Of a stretch of DNA of 64,000 bases, positions 25,940-35,100 are shown piece after piece. The position numbers and the translations under genes are program-made. The stretch spans positions 248,001 through 312,000 of the forward strand of contig NZ_JANHDO010000002.1 of the NCBI RefSeq assembly GCF_024494575.1. Reading direction: 5' to 3'. Source of the DNA: Halorubrum salinum. GTDB taxonomy: Archaea; Halobacteriota; Halobacteria; Halobacteriales; Haloferacaceae. The notes under the pieces are model-generated. The model was not told the origin of the DNA, did not search any database, and saw nothing but the letters and a program-made list of their open reading frames with translations. Numbering within the stretch: position 1 is the first letter of the stretch; every line of letters starts with the position of its first letter.

Positions 25940-27190
25940 ATGAGTAGCGACGCACAGGAGGCGAACGAGGACCGCCGGAAGTACGAGTTCCGGAAGGTCA
26001 TAGAGGAGCTCAGAGACTACGAGGGCTCCGGTACCCAGCTCGTCACCATCTACATCCCGGACGACAAGCAGATCTCCGACGTGGTGGCACACGTCACCCA
26101 AGAGCACAGCGAAGCGTCGAACATCAAATCGAAACAGACCCGGACGAACGTCCAGGACGCGCTCACGTCGATCAAAGACCGGCTCCGCTACTACGACACG
26201 TATCCGCCCGACAACGGCATCGTGATCTTCTCCGGCGCGATCGACGCCGGCGGCGGCCAGACCGACATGGTCACCCGGACGCTCGAATCGCCGCCGCAGC
26301 CGGTGGAGTCGTTCCGGTACCACTGCGACTCCGCGTTCCTCACCGAACCGCTCGAACACATGCTGGAGGACTCCGGGCTGTTCGGGCTCATCGTCTTGGA
26401 CCGCCGCGAGGCCAACGTCGGGTGGCTGAAAGGCAAGCGGATCGAGCCAGTCAAGTCCGCCTCCTCGCTCGTGCCCGGCAAACAGCGGAAGGGCGGACAG
26501 TCCGCACAGCGGTTCGCCCGGCTCCGCTTGGAGGCCATCGACAACTTCTATCAGGAGGTCGCGGGGATGGCCAACGACCTGTTCGTCGACAAGCGACACG
26601 AGCTCGACGGCATCCTCGTCGGCGGCCCCTCGCCGACGAAAGACGAGTTCCTCGACGGCGACTACCTCCACCACGAGCTACAGGACAAGGTCCTCGGCAA
26701 GTTCGACGTGGCCTACACCGACGAGTCCGGTCTCAAAGACCTCGTCGACAACGCCAGCGAGGCGCTCGCCGATCAGGAGATAGTCGAGGACAAACGCAAC
26801 ATGGAGGAGTTCTTCGAGAAGCTCCACACCGGCGAGGAGGCGACCTACGGCTTCGAGCAGACCCGCCGGAACCTGATCATGGGTTCGGTCGACCGCCTTC
26901 TCATCTCCGAGGACCTCCGCTCCGACGTCGTCGTCTACGAGTGTCCGAACGGCCACGAGGAGTACGAAGTCGTCGACGCGCGACACTCGACGCCGGATCA
27001 CGAGTGTTCGGAGTGCGGCGAGGACGCCGACGTCGAGGAGCGCGAGGACGTCATCGAACACCTGATGGCCATCGCCGAGCAGCGCGGGACGGAGACGAAG
27101 TTCATCTCGACCGACTTCGAGAAGGGCGAGCAGCTGCTCGACGCGTTCGGCGGAATCGCGGGCATCCTCCGGTACTCGACGGGCGTCTGA
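25940..27190 (+). CDS. prf1: Peptide chain release factor aRF1
   Basis: Reads all three stop codons and releases the nascent chain. Of the 416 residues, the NIKS stop-recognition motif is at 61-64, YxCxxxF as YHCDSAF at 127-133, and the catalytic GGQ at 185-187 (KGGQSAQRF). The C-terminal domain 3 includes a mini-zinc region (CPNG and CSECGED). A promoter element (AAGCTTACTTA) is about 25 bases upstream. Convergent with the 27208 regulator, 17 bases apart. Confidence 0.97.
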   Translation: MSSDAQEANEDRRKYEFRKVIEELRDYEGSGTQLVTIYIPDDKQISDVVAHVTQEHSEASNIKSKQTRTNVQDALTSIKDRLRYYDTYPPDNGIVIFSGAIDAGGGQTDMVTRTLESPPQPVESFRYHCDSAFLTEPLEHMLEDSGLFGLIVLDRREANVGWLKGKRIEPVKSASSLVPGKQRKGGQSAQRFARLRLEAIDNFYQEVAGMANDLFVDKRHELDGILVGGPSPTKDEFLDGDYLHHELQDKVLGKFDVAYTDESGLKDLVDNASEALADQEIVEDKRNMEEFFEKLHTGEEATYGFEQTRRNLIMGSVDRLLISEDLRSDVVVYECPNGHEEYEVVDARHSTPDHECSECGEDADVEEREDVIEHLMAIAEQRGTETKFISTDFEKGEQLLDAFGGIAGILRYSTGV

Positions 27191-27207
27191 GAACGGACCC
27201 CGTTCCG

Positions 27208-27645
27208 TCAGTCCTGCTCGACCGCCGCCGCCGTGACCTCCAAGCACGCGCAGGCGTCCGTCTCGGGGTCGAAACAGTCCGGACACTCCGGCTCGCGGTC
27301 GATTATCGTGTCGAGTCGATCGGCGACGGTGTCGTCGATCACGGCTTCCAGCTCCCGGGCCTCCGCACGGAACTCGTCGACGGCGAGCACGTTCGCGAGG
27401 AACCGCTCGATGATACAGTACGTCTGCAGGGCGTCTCGGGCCTGCACGATACCGTCGTCGGTCAGCCGAACGCCCTTGTACTTCTCGTGTTCGGCGAGCC
27501 CGCGCGATTCGAGCTTACCGATCATCTCGTTGGCGCTCGCCGGACTCACGCCGAGCGCGTCGGCGATGGACCCGGTCGAGGCGGGGCCGTCTTCCTGCTT
27601 CTGTACGACGTATATCGTCTTGAGGTACTGGTCTGCGGTGTTCAC
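27208..27645 (-). CDS. DtxR/SirR-family metal-dependent regulator
   Basis: The 145-residue protein begins with GTG. It has a DtxR-type winged helix (about 1-70; STGSIADALGVSPASANEMI then KYKGVRLTDDG), a dimerisation/metal helix region with FLANVLAVDEFRAEARELE, and a C-terminal Cys cluster ECPDCFDPETDACAC (about 123-137) likely binding metal. It resembles the haloarchaeal iron regulators called Idr/SirR. It is the last gene in a row with sufC-sufB-sufD and a ferritin-like gene, so it may tie Fe-S assembly to iron status. Confidence 0.88.
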   Translation of the reverse strand: MNTADQYLKTIYVVQKQEDGPASTGSIADALGVSPASANEMIGKLESRGLAEHEKYKGVRLTDDGIVQARDALQTYCIIERFLANVLAVDEFRAEARELEAVIDDTVADRLDTIIDREPECPDCFDPETDACACLEVTAAAVEQD

Positions 27646-27718
27646 GGCGTCCCTCCGTCGGCGGTCGTCGTTCGCTTCGCCCCGGTCTCTCGGCCCGTCG
27701 TCACGTTCGTCGCTCGGT

Positions 27719-28204
27719 TCATCGTCGTTCCATGACCTCCGTCACCTCGCTCACGCCCTCGGCCTCGTCCGCGCGGATAGCCCGGAGCGTCTCCATGAGC
27801 TCCGCGCGGTCGATCGAGAACTCGGCGTCCGAGGCCTCTATCGCCTCGATGAGGTCGTCGTAGAACTTGTAGGCGGTCTCTTCGTTGCACAGCTGGTCGT
27901 ACAACACGCCGTCGAAGTCGTCGGGCTGTGTCCGCCCGTACCGGGCGTCGACGAGCGACTCGATCTCGTCGAACGGGACGCTGTCGACGCCGAGCCCCTC
28001 GATGAGCGCCTCTAGCCGCTCGCGGTGGTCGGCGGATTCCTCTGCGGCGTCCGCGAGCAGCGTCTCGATCTCCTCGTCGAGCTCGGCGTCGAGGCTCTGG
28101 TAGTGATGGTGGGCCCGCGCCTCCACGACCTCCTCCAGTACGATCCCGATCTGTAACAGCCGGGCGAGCTGGTCGTCGGACGCGATACGCTGGCTCACGC
28201 TCAC
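27719..28204 (-). CDS. Ferritin-like domain protein of the suf cluster
   Basis: The helical 161-residue protein has a ferritin/rubrerythrin-like pattern of Glu and His: LEEVVEARAHHHYQSL at about 19-34, EESADHRERLEALIEGLG at about 52-69, and later NEETAYKFYDDLIEAIE. That is consistent with a diiron site. The GTG at 28204 is chosen because it begins the conserved SVSQRIASDDQLARL; a longer form from 28246 is less likely. It sits between sufD and the DtxR-type regulator on the same strand, so a role in iron buffering for Fe-S assembly is plausible but unproven. Confidence 0.8.
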   Translation of the reverse strand: MSVSQRIASDDQLARLLQIGIVLEEVVEARAHHHYQSLDAELDEEIETLLADAAEESADHRERLEALIEGLGVDSVPFDEIESLVDARYGRTQPDDFDGVLYDQLCNEETAYKFYDDLIEAIEASDAEFSIDRAELMETLRAIRADEAEGVSEVTEVMERR

Positions 28205-28367
28205 GGCGACCACCCGATCCCGGTCGATACGCCCGTTCGCATACACGCCAACTCGGCCGTAGTCCGACTTAAGCCGTTCCCCTCGCGGCCCGTCGAGCGT
28301 CGGGAAAAAAACGAACGCGCAGCACGCGCGGTCCGGTCGGAGTCCCCGACCGAAGCCGGGAGTGAGG

Positions 28368-29588
28368 CTACTGCAGCCGCCGCAAGACGAGTTCCTGAAC
28401 GTCGTCGCGGAACTCGTCGACCGCGATCTCCTCTAACACGGGCACGAAGAACCCCTCTACGAGCATGTTCCGCGCCGTGCGCGAGTCGATCGAACGGCTC
28501 TCCAAGTAGAACAGGTCCTCGGCGTCGACCTGTCCGACCGTGGCCGAGTGTGACGCCTCGGTGTCGTGGTTGTGGATGATCAGCTTCGGTGACGCGTCGG
28601 CCTCGGCGTCGTCCGAGAGCATCAGCGTGTTCTCGCGCTGGTAGCTGGAGGTGTTCCACGCGTCCTCGCCGACGTCCTGAACGCCCTCGTAGACGGAGCG
28701 GGCGACATCGTCGAGCACCCCGCGGGTGACGAGGTCGGCCGTCGTCTGCTCGGCCTGGTGCCACACGCGGGCGTTGATGTCGAAGTGCTGGTCGTCGGTC
28801 CCGAAGAACGTCCCGACGATCTGGCTCTCGGAGCCGTCGCCGTTCAGTTCGGTCTCGACGTCCGAGCGGGTCAGCTTCGAGCCGAAGTTGCTCTCGATCC
28901 AGTCGACCGTCGCGTACGTATCCGTGACGGCACGCTTCAGCGAGTAGGTGTAGGTGTCCGTATCGAGGTTCTGGAGCGAGCCGAACTGGACGTTCGAGTT
29001 CTCACCGGCGACGATCTCGACCAGGTTCGAGAAGTACCGATCGCCCTCGACGGCGGCCTCGTCGTCTCCCGACTCGATCGCTTCGAGGATCGTCACCGAC
29101 GACGACTCCTCGGCGACGACGAGCGTCTGGCTGAACAGCGACCGCGAGTTCATCTCCGCGCGGACGGTGACGTCCTCGACGTCGACGCCCTCCGGGACGT
29201 ACACGAACGTGCCCGTCGTGAAGAGCGCGACCGAAAGCGCCGTGAGGTAGTTGTGCTCGGGGTCGAGCACGGAGCCGAAGTTCGCCTCGATGACGTCGCC
29301 GTACTCGTCGAACGCCTCCGTGAACGGGAGCACGACGACGTCGTCGTCGCCGCCGCCGCGCTCGGTCGCGTCCGACTGGTTCAGCGGGTCGACGAGCGAC
29401 TCGAAGTCGAGCGACTCCAGATCGGTCCACAGGCGGCCGGGCGTCTGGATCACGTCGGGGAGATCTGCCGTCTCCAACGCCGACAGGGCGTCCAGTCGGG
29501 TCTCCAAGAGCCACTCGGGCTCGTCGCGTTCGTCGGCGATGCGTCGTACCGTGTCCTCTGAGAGGCTCTCGATTGCTTTCGTGCTCAT
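28368..29588 (-). CDS. sufD: Fe-S cluster assembly protein SufD
   Basis: Scaffold partner of SufB in the SufBC2D complex. The 406-residue protein has the SufB/SufD beta-helix core; recognisable elements include FVYVPEGVDVEDVTVRAEM, YSLKRAVTDTYATVDW, and the C-terminal SHSATVGQVDAEDLFYLESR with TARNMLVEGFF. Its ATG is one base beyond the sufB stop, giving tight coupling. The normal order sufC-sufB-sufD is kept. Confidence 0.96.
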   Translation of the reverse strand: MSTKAIESLSEDTVRRIADERDEPEWLLETRLDALSALETADLPDVIQTPGRLWTDLESLDFESLVDPLNQSDATERGGGDDDVVVLPFTEAFDEYGDVIEANFGSVLDPEHNYLTALSVALFTTGTFVYVPEGVDVEDVTVRAEMNSRSLFSQTLVVAEESSSVTILEAIESGDDEAAVEGDRYFSNLVEIVAGENSNVQFGSLQNLDTDTYTYSLKRAVTDTYATVDWIESNFGSKLTRSDVETELNGDGSESQIVGTFFGTDDQHFDINARVWHQAEQTTADLVTRGVLDDVARSVYEGVQDVGEDAWNTSSYQRENTLMLSDDAEADASPKLIIHNHDTEASHSATVGQVDAEDLFYLESRSIDSRTARNMLVEGFFVPVLEEIAVDEFRDDVQELVLRRLQ

Positions 29589-29589
29589 G

Positions 29590-31017
29590 TTATCCGAGCG
29601 AACCCTCCATCTCTAACTCGACGAGCCGGTTGAGCTCGACGGCGTACTCGATGGGCAGCTCCTCCGTGATCGGCTCGATGAAGCCCGAGACGATCATCTG
29701 TTTCGCGTCGTCGTCGTCGAGGCCGCGCGACTGCAGGTAGAAGATGTCCTCGTCGCCGATCTTCCCGACGGTCGCCTCGTGGGCGACGTCGACCTTCGAC
29801 TCGTTGATCTCCATGTACGGCATCGTGTCGGAGGTCGACTCGTTGTCGAACATCAGCGCGTCACACTCCACGGCGGTCGAGGAGTTCTCCGCCCCGTCTG
29901 CGATGTGAACGAGCCCGCGGTAGTTCGTGCGACCGCCGTCCTTCGCGATCGATTTCGACTCGACGGTGGACTTGGTGTCCGGCGCGTTGTGATACACCTT
30001 CGCGCCGGTGTCGATGTCCTGTCCCTCGCCGGCCATGGCGATGGTGATGTGGTTGTCGGACGCGCCGCGGCCCTTCAGGATCGTCGAGGGGTACAGCATC
30101 GTCGCCTTCGACCCCATCGACCCGGAGATCCACTCCATGCGCCCGCCCTTCTCTGCGATGGCGCGTTTCGTGTTCAGGTTGTACGTGTTCTTCGACCAGT
30201 TTTGCACCGTGGAGTACTGGACGTGCGCGTCCTCGCCGACGAACACCTCGACGCCGCCGGAGTGGAGGTTGAACGCCGAGTACTTCGGCGCGGAACAGCC
30301 CTCGATGTAGTGGACCTCGGAGCCCTCCTCGGCGATGATGAGCGTGTGTTCGAACTGGCCCATCCCCTCGGAGTTCATCCGGAAGTACGCCTGCACCGGC
30401 ATGTCGACGGTGGTGTTCTCCGGAACGTACACGAACGAGCCGCCGGACCAGATAGCGCCGTGGAGCGCGGCGAACTTGTTGTCGCTCGGGGGGACGCACT
30501 TCGTCATGAAGTGCTCTTTGACGATCTCTTCGTGCTCTTGGACCGCCTTGTCCATGTCACAGAAGATGACGCCCTTCTCCTCCCACCGCTCCTGCATGTT
30601 CTGGTAGACGATCTCGGACTCGTACTGCGCGCCGACGCCCGAGAGCGCGTTCTTCTCGGCCTCCGGAATGCCCAGCTTGTCGAACGTGTCCTGGATCTCC
30701 TCGGGGAGGTCCTCCCAGCTGTCGGCACCGCCGCGGGCCTCGATGTCCGGGCGGATGTAGGGAACGATCTCGTCGATGTCGACCTCAGAGAGGTCCGGCT
30801 GTCCGGGCCAGTCGGTCGGCATCGGCATCTCTTGGAACTGCTTGAGCGCGCGAAGGCGACGCTCTAACATCCACTCCGGCTCGTCTTTGTCCTCCGAGAT
30901 GACGCGGACCGTCTCCTCGGTGAGTCCCTTCTCGCTCTTGAAGGCGGACTTTTCCTCCTTCTTGAACTCGAAGCGCTCCTCCGTGTTCGTGTCTTTCAGG
31001 TGGTCTTGTGAACTCAT
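29590..31017 (-). CDS. sufB: Fe-S cluster assembly protein SufB
   Basis: Main Fe-S scaffold of the SUF system. The 475-residue protein has the charged N-terminus, WMLERRLRALKQF, CSAPKYSAFNLHSGGVEVF with the conserved Cys region, NWSKNTYNLNTKRAIA, GSMGSKATMLYPS, and the C-terminal HEATVGKIGDEDIFYLQSRG. Its start lies 52 bases after the sufC stop. Part of the sufCBD operon on the minus strand. Confidence 0.97.
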   Translation of the reverse strand: MSSQDHLKDTNTEERFEFKKEEKSAFKSEKGLTEETVRVISEDKDEPEWMLERRLRALKQFQEMPMPTDWPGQPDLSEVDIDEIVPYIRPDIEARGGADSWEDLPEEIQDTFDKLGIPEAEKNALSGVGAQYESEIVYQNMQERWEEKGVIFCDMDKAVQEHEEIVKEHFMTKCVPPSDNKFAALHGAIWSGGSFVYVPENTTVDMPVQAYFRMNSEGMGQFEHTLIIAEEGSEVHYIEGCSAPKYSAFNLHSGGVEVFVGEDAHVQYSTVQNWSKNTYNLNTKRAIAEKGGRMEWISGSMGSKATMLYPSTILKGRGASDNHITIAMAGEGQDIDTGAKVYHNAPDTKSTVESKSIAKDGGRTNYRGLVHIADGAENSSTAVECDALMFDNESTSDTMPYMEINESKVDVAHEATVGKIGDEDIFYLQSRGLDDDDAKQMIVSGFIEPITEELPIEYAVELNRLVELEMEGSLG

Positions 31018-31054
31018 ATCAATTGGTTACCGTTCTGGTTGTATAGTGTTGTTG

Positions 31055-31074
31055 CGTAATCACGAGCGATTACG
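31055..31074 (-). repeat. Hairpin overlapping the sufC stop codon
   Basis: CGTAATC (31055-31061) and GATTACG (31068-31074) form a perfect 7-bp stem with a 6-base loop spanning the sufC TAA. In the sufC-sufB mRNA this could act in processing, stability or partial termination between the two genes. Confidence 0.55.
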
Positions 31075-31996
31075 CGTCGGCGAACGCTTCCTCGCGGACC
31101 CAGTCGTAGCCCTCGTCTTCGAGCTGCTCCGCGAGCTCCGCGCCCCCGCTCTTGGCGACTTCGCCGTCCAACATCACGTGGACGTGGTCGGGCTCGACGT
31201 AGTCGAGGATGCGCTGGTAGTGGGTGATCTGGAGGATACCGGTTCCCTGCTCGTCGCGCAGCGCGTTGATCCCCTTCGAGACGTCCTGGAGGCGGTCGAT
31301 GTCGAGCCCGGAGTCGATCTCGTCGAGCACGGCGACGGCGGGTTCCAACATCGCGGCCTGGAGGACCTCGTTCTGCTTCTTCTCGCCGCCCGAGAAGCCG
31401 GCGTTGAGGTACCGCTGCATGAACTTCTCGTCCATGTCGAGAAGCTCCATCTTCTCGGAGAGGATCTCCTGGAACTCGGCGACGCCGATCTCGCCGTCGT
31501 CCGCTGGGCCCTCCATCGGGGAGGTGTCGTAGCCCTCGTCGTCCGCGTCGGCCTCGGCCGACTCCTCGTCTTCGTCCTCGTCTTCGAACAGCTCCTCGCG
31601 CTCGTCCGCCTTGGCGTTGAGCGCCTGTCGGAGGAAGTTCGTCATGGTGACGCCCTCGATCTCCGCGGGATACTGGAAGCCGAGGAAGATACCGAGCGCG
31701 GCGCGCTCGTTGGGTTCGAGCTCCAGAAGCTCCCAGTGGTAGTCTTCGTCGTCGAGGTCGACGTCGACGTCGGCGACGTCCTCGTCGTCGAGGTGGAGGA
31801 GGATCTCGCCCTCGGTCACCTCGTAGGCGGGGTGTCCGGCGATGACCTTCGCGGTCGTCGATTTCCCGGACCCGTTCGGCCCCATCAGGGCGTGGATCTC
31901 GCCGGAGTTCACCGTGAGATCGACACCGCGGAGAATCCGTTCGCCGCCCTCTTCAGCCACTCGTGCGTGTAGATTGTTGATTTCGAGAGTTGCCAT
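31070..31996 (-). CDS. sufC: Fe-S assembly ATPase SufC
   Basis: ABC-type ATPase of the SUF complex. The 308-residue protein has Walker A GPNGSGKST at 39-47, the signature FSGGEKKQNE, and Walker B VAVLDEIDSGLDID. It is about 60 residues longer than bacterial SufC because of two acidic insertions, at about 68-86 and 131-169. ATG 31996 starts the conserved MATLEINNL; the longer in-frame form is unlikely. First gene of the suf operon. Confidence 0.96.
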   Translation of the reverse strand: MATLEINNLHARVAEEGGERILRGVDLTVNSGEIHALMGPNGSGKSTTAKVIAGHPAYEVTEGEILLHLDDEDVADVDVDLDDEDYHWELLELEPNERAALGIFLGFQYPAEIEGVTMTNFLRQALNAKADEREELFEDEDEDEESAEADADDEGYDTSPMEGPADDGEIGVAEFQEILSEKMELLDMDEKFMQRYLNAGFSGGEKKQNEVLQAAMLEPAVAVLDEIDSGLDIDRLQDVSKGINALRDEQGTGILQITHYQRILDYVEPDHVHVMLDGEVAKSGGAELAEQLEDEGYDWVREEAFADA

Positions 31997-32133
31997 ATAT
32001 CGTCTCGTTACCTCGTAGGTGAACACTGGTGACTTAGGAGGTTAATGGTTACGCATCTCCCCGTCAAAACTCTCGAATCTAGTAAGAAATTTTCTACTGA
32101 TCGAAAACTGATTTCAGATATCCTCGGTCGCGT

Positions 32134-35100
32134 TCACATGAACGAGCCCAGTCCGGTCTGCTCTTGACCCGTTTTGACCTCCTCCCACGACATCCCGAGG
32201 GCCTCGATAACGCGCTCTATCGGCCCCTTCAGCGTCTTGTCGAGCATCTTCTCCCAGTCGACTTCGAACTCCTCGGGGACCTGATCGGCGTACTCGAAAC
32301 AGATCACGTCCGGATCGCGTTTGAACTCTCCGTACAGCGGGTCACGCTGCGGATCGAGCCCCCGCTCGTCTTCCATCCGCGCCCAGAAGTCCGGATGCAC
32401 CTTCTCGACGTACAGCCGCTTCGGCTTCGACCCGCTCCCGAAGTTGGTCCCGAGCATCAGGTTGGCGTACTTCGCCCCCCGGACCTGTGCGGTCGGCGTC
32501 TCGTAGGCGTCGAGCTTCTTGCCGATCCCGCCCGGAATGCCGATCTCCTCCAAATCGACGTCGCCGTCGAGCACGCGCGCGATGACGTCCACGAGGTACG
32601 CTTTCACCTCTTCCATGTCCTCGTCGATGTCGTCGCCCGTCACGATCGTCTCGATGACGTTCTGTTGGACCTCCTTCGTGATGCCGGCGATGTCCGAGCG
32701 CTTGTACTCGAAGCCGGTGATGTCGATGTCGTCGACGTCTTTCCCCTCCTTCCAGACGATGTGGCCGGCGTACCGCTTCTTTTTGCCCGCCTGGAAGAAC
32801 CGCCGGTAGAGCTTCTCGAACTCGATCTCGAAGCGGTGGGAGTCGGCGTTGAGCTCTTCGCGCGCGAAGTCGTCGTAGCGCTCGTTGATGTGATCCGCTA
32901 TCTCGAAGGAGGTCTCGATGGCCCGTTCTTTCGATAAATCACCGAGTGAAAGCATAACGGAGTCGGTGTTGTGAAGCACCACGCCACCGACGCCATCGAC
33001 GAAATTCTCGTTGTCGGCGACGCTGAGGTCGTACACGTATCCGTCGTGATCCACCTCTTTCACGACCGGATCACGACCTCGGCGATAGAAGTCGCACGTT
33101 CGAATCGTGTAGCTGTCCTTCGCGTCTCGGTACTTGAGCGAGTGTTTCCTCTCGCGCTGGGTGAGTAGCATGGACAGCCCAGCAGCGAGTTCCCGGCTCG
33201 TCGTCTCGAAGTCGAAATTCCGCTCCGCGTACTCCTTAGAATACCGCGGGAATTCACGCGACCCGTCGCCCTCGACGAGCACGTCGACGAAGAGCTGCTG
33301 TAATTCGTCTGGGAGACTGAATACGAACCCGGGAACTCGCTTCCCGCGTGACGTCTGTCCGGCGAACTCGCGGAAGAAGACCGCCGACAGCTCGTTCATC
33401 ATCTGGAGCTTGCAGGTGGTGTCGTCGTACGTGACGGACTGCTCGCCGTCACCGGTTTCGTACGCCACCCTGCGCTCCGCCGCTGTGTCGGATGCAATGA
33501 CACTAGCTGTCGCTCCCTCGAATAGCCGATGGTAGTCCTCGCGAAGGCCCTCTAGCCACTCTTCACGCGACTCGGCGATACTCGCACCGAATTTTGAATC
33601 AGTAGTCTCGATGGTAGAGGCGCTTCCCTCGGTCACGTACGCCGCGAGCAGTCGGACGAGCGATCGGCCCTCTTCGGAACGAAGGTCGATGTATCGACGC
33701 ACCTTGATTGCCTTCTCAATAGCGTCGTGGTGCTCATGCCCGAACCAGACCCACTGGTCGTCTGCGTGGATCCGTTTGGTTTTCGACCTGGCGTTTTCGC
33801 TGCCGACGCTACGTCCGTCCTCATACTCCCGAGCGTAGCCGTTTAACACCTCGTACACGTCAATTGTGTCGATGGTGTCCACGTTGGGAAACCCTGGAAT
33901 CCGAACCGGCTCCTTGACGTCTTCGGGAGCCGTCTCGACGAACTCGTCACCATCATCAACAACGTAGGAGTGATCCCGCGTCGTCGTCGATTCGCCGAAC
34001 TTGTGCTGAAGGCTGACTACGGGTTTGTCCGTCTCGTGCCGGATCGCCTGTTCGATCGGTTTCCACTCCGGCTTTCCATCGGAGGAGAGGGATAGGGCTT
34101 CCCAGCCTGGAAGCCGTCTCCTGTCTTTTCCGAAGACGCTCGACGCGACCGGCCCTCCATCGGCCGTGACAAGGACCTCTGCGGTCGCGTCTCGGTCGGC
34201 TCGATCGAAGAGATCCTCGATGGGAAGGATTCGAACGATCCCCTCTGGATCCCGGACGACGACTGGTCGGTCACCGGTAACGCTGTCCCCGTACGTTACT
34301 TCTCTATCGAGCTCTTCGGTCACGTCGGAGGTGAAGTCGATCACCTCACGGTTGGTGGAGGTGACGCCGGCGCTCATCTCGCGGTCGTACAGGCGGAATC
34401 GGTCCCATCCAAAGACGCCGTACAAACTGTTCATCAAAACCTTGACAGCTCCCTGCTGGCGATCGTACTGTTCGTACGCCTCGGTTCCGGGATCGTGTTC
34501 GTTTCGGAGCGCCTTCTTCTCCTCGCGCTCGTCGAGCAGTTCGTTCACCATCTCCCGGATGATGCCGTCCGGCTCCTTCCGGAAGTGAACGCCCGTCGGG
34601 GTCTGATAGGTGTCGCCGTCGTACTCGCCGGGGTCGACTTTCGTCTCCGGGGACGCGTTGATCGTCACCATCGACATGGGGTACAACGACTTCAGGTCGA
34701 GCACGCTCACCATCTCGCGGACCCCCGAGATCGGGTCGAACACCGCGCCGCCCTCGAACTCCTCGGCCTCCTGTTGACCCTTGGAGGGGAGCGCGAAGTT
34801 GCCGTACGCCATGTGGAGCACGTACATGTCGACCGCGTCGCCCGGCGTCGTCGCGTCCTCCAGCTTACACCCGACGATCTTGCGGGCGTCGTCCCAGAAG
34901 GCGATCACGTCCTGCGCGCGGTCGATCTCGACGCACAGTTCCACGTCGCGGATGCTGTACTCTAAGAGCCGCTCGGGGTCCTGCTCCCAGAGGTCGCCGA
35001 TGTCGCCCGTGTAGCGCTCCTTGCCGACCCCGAGTTCCCGCTCGCCGACGGCGTCGAGCCGGTACGACTCAAGCTCCGTGAACATGGTACGCTTGTAGGC

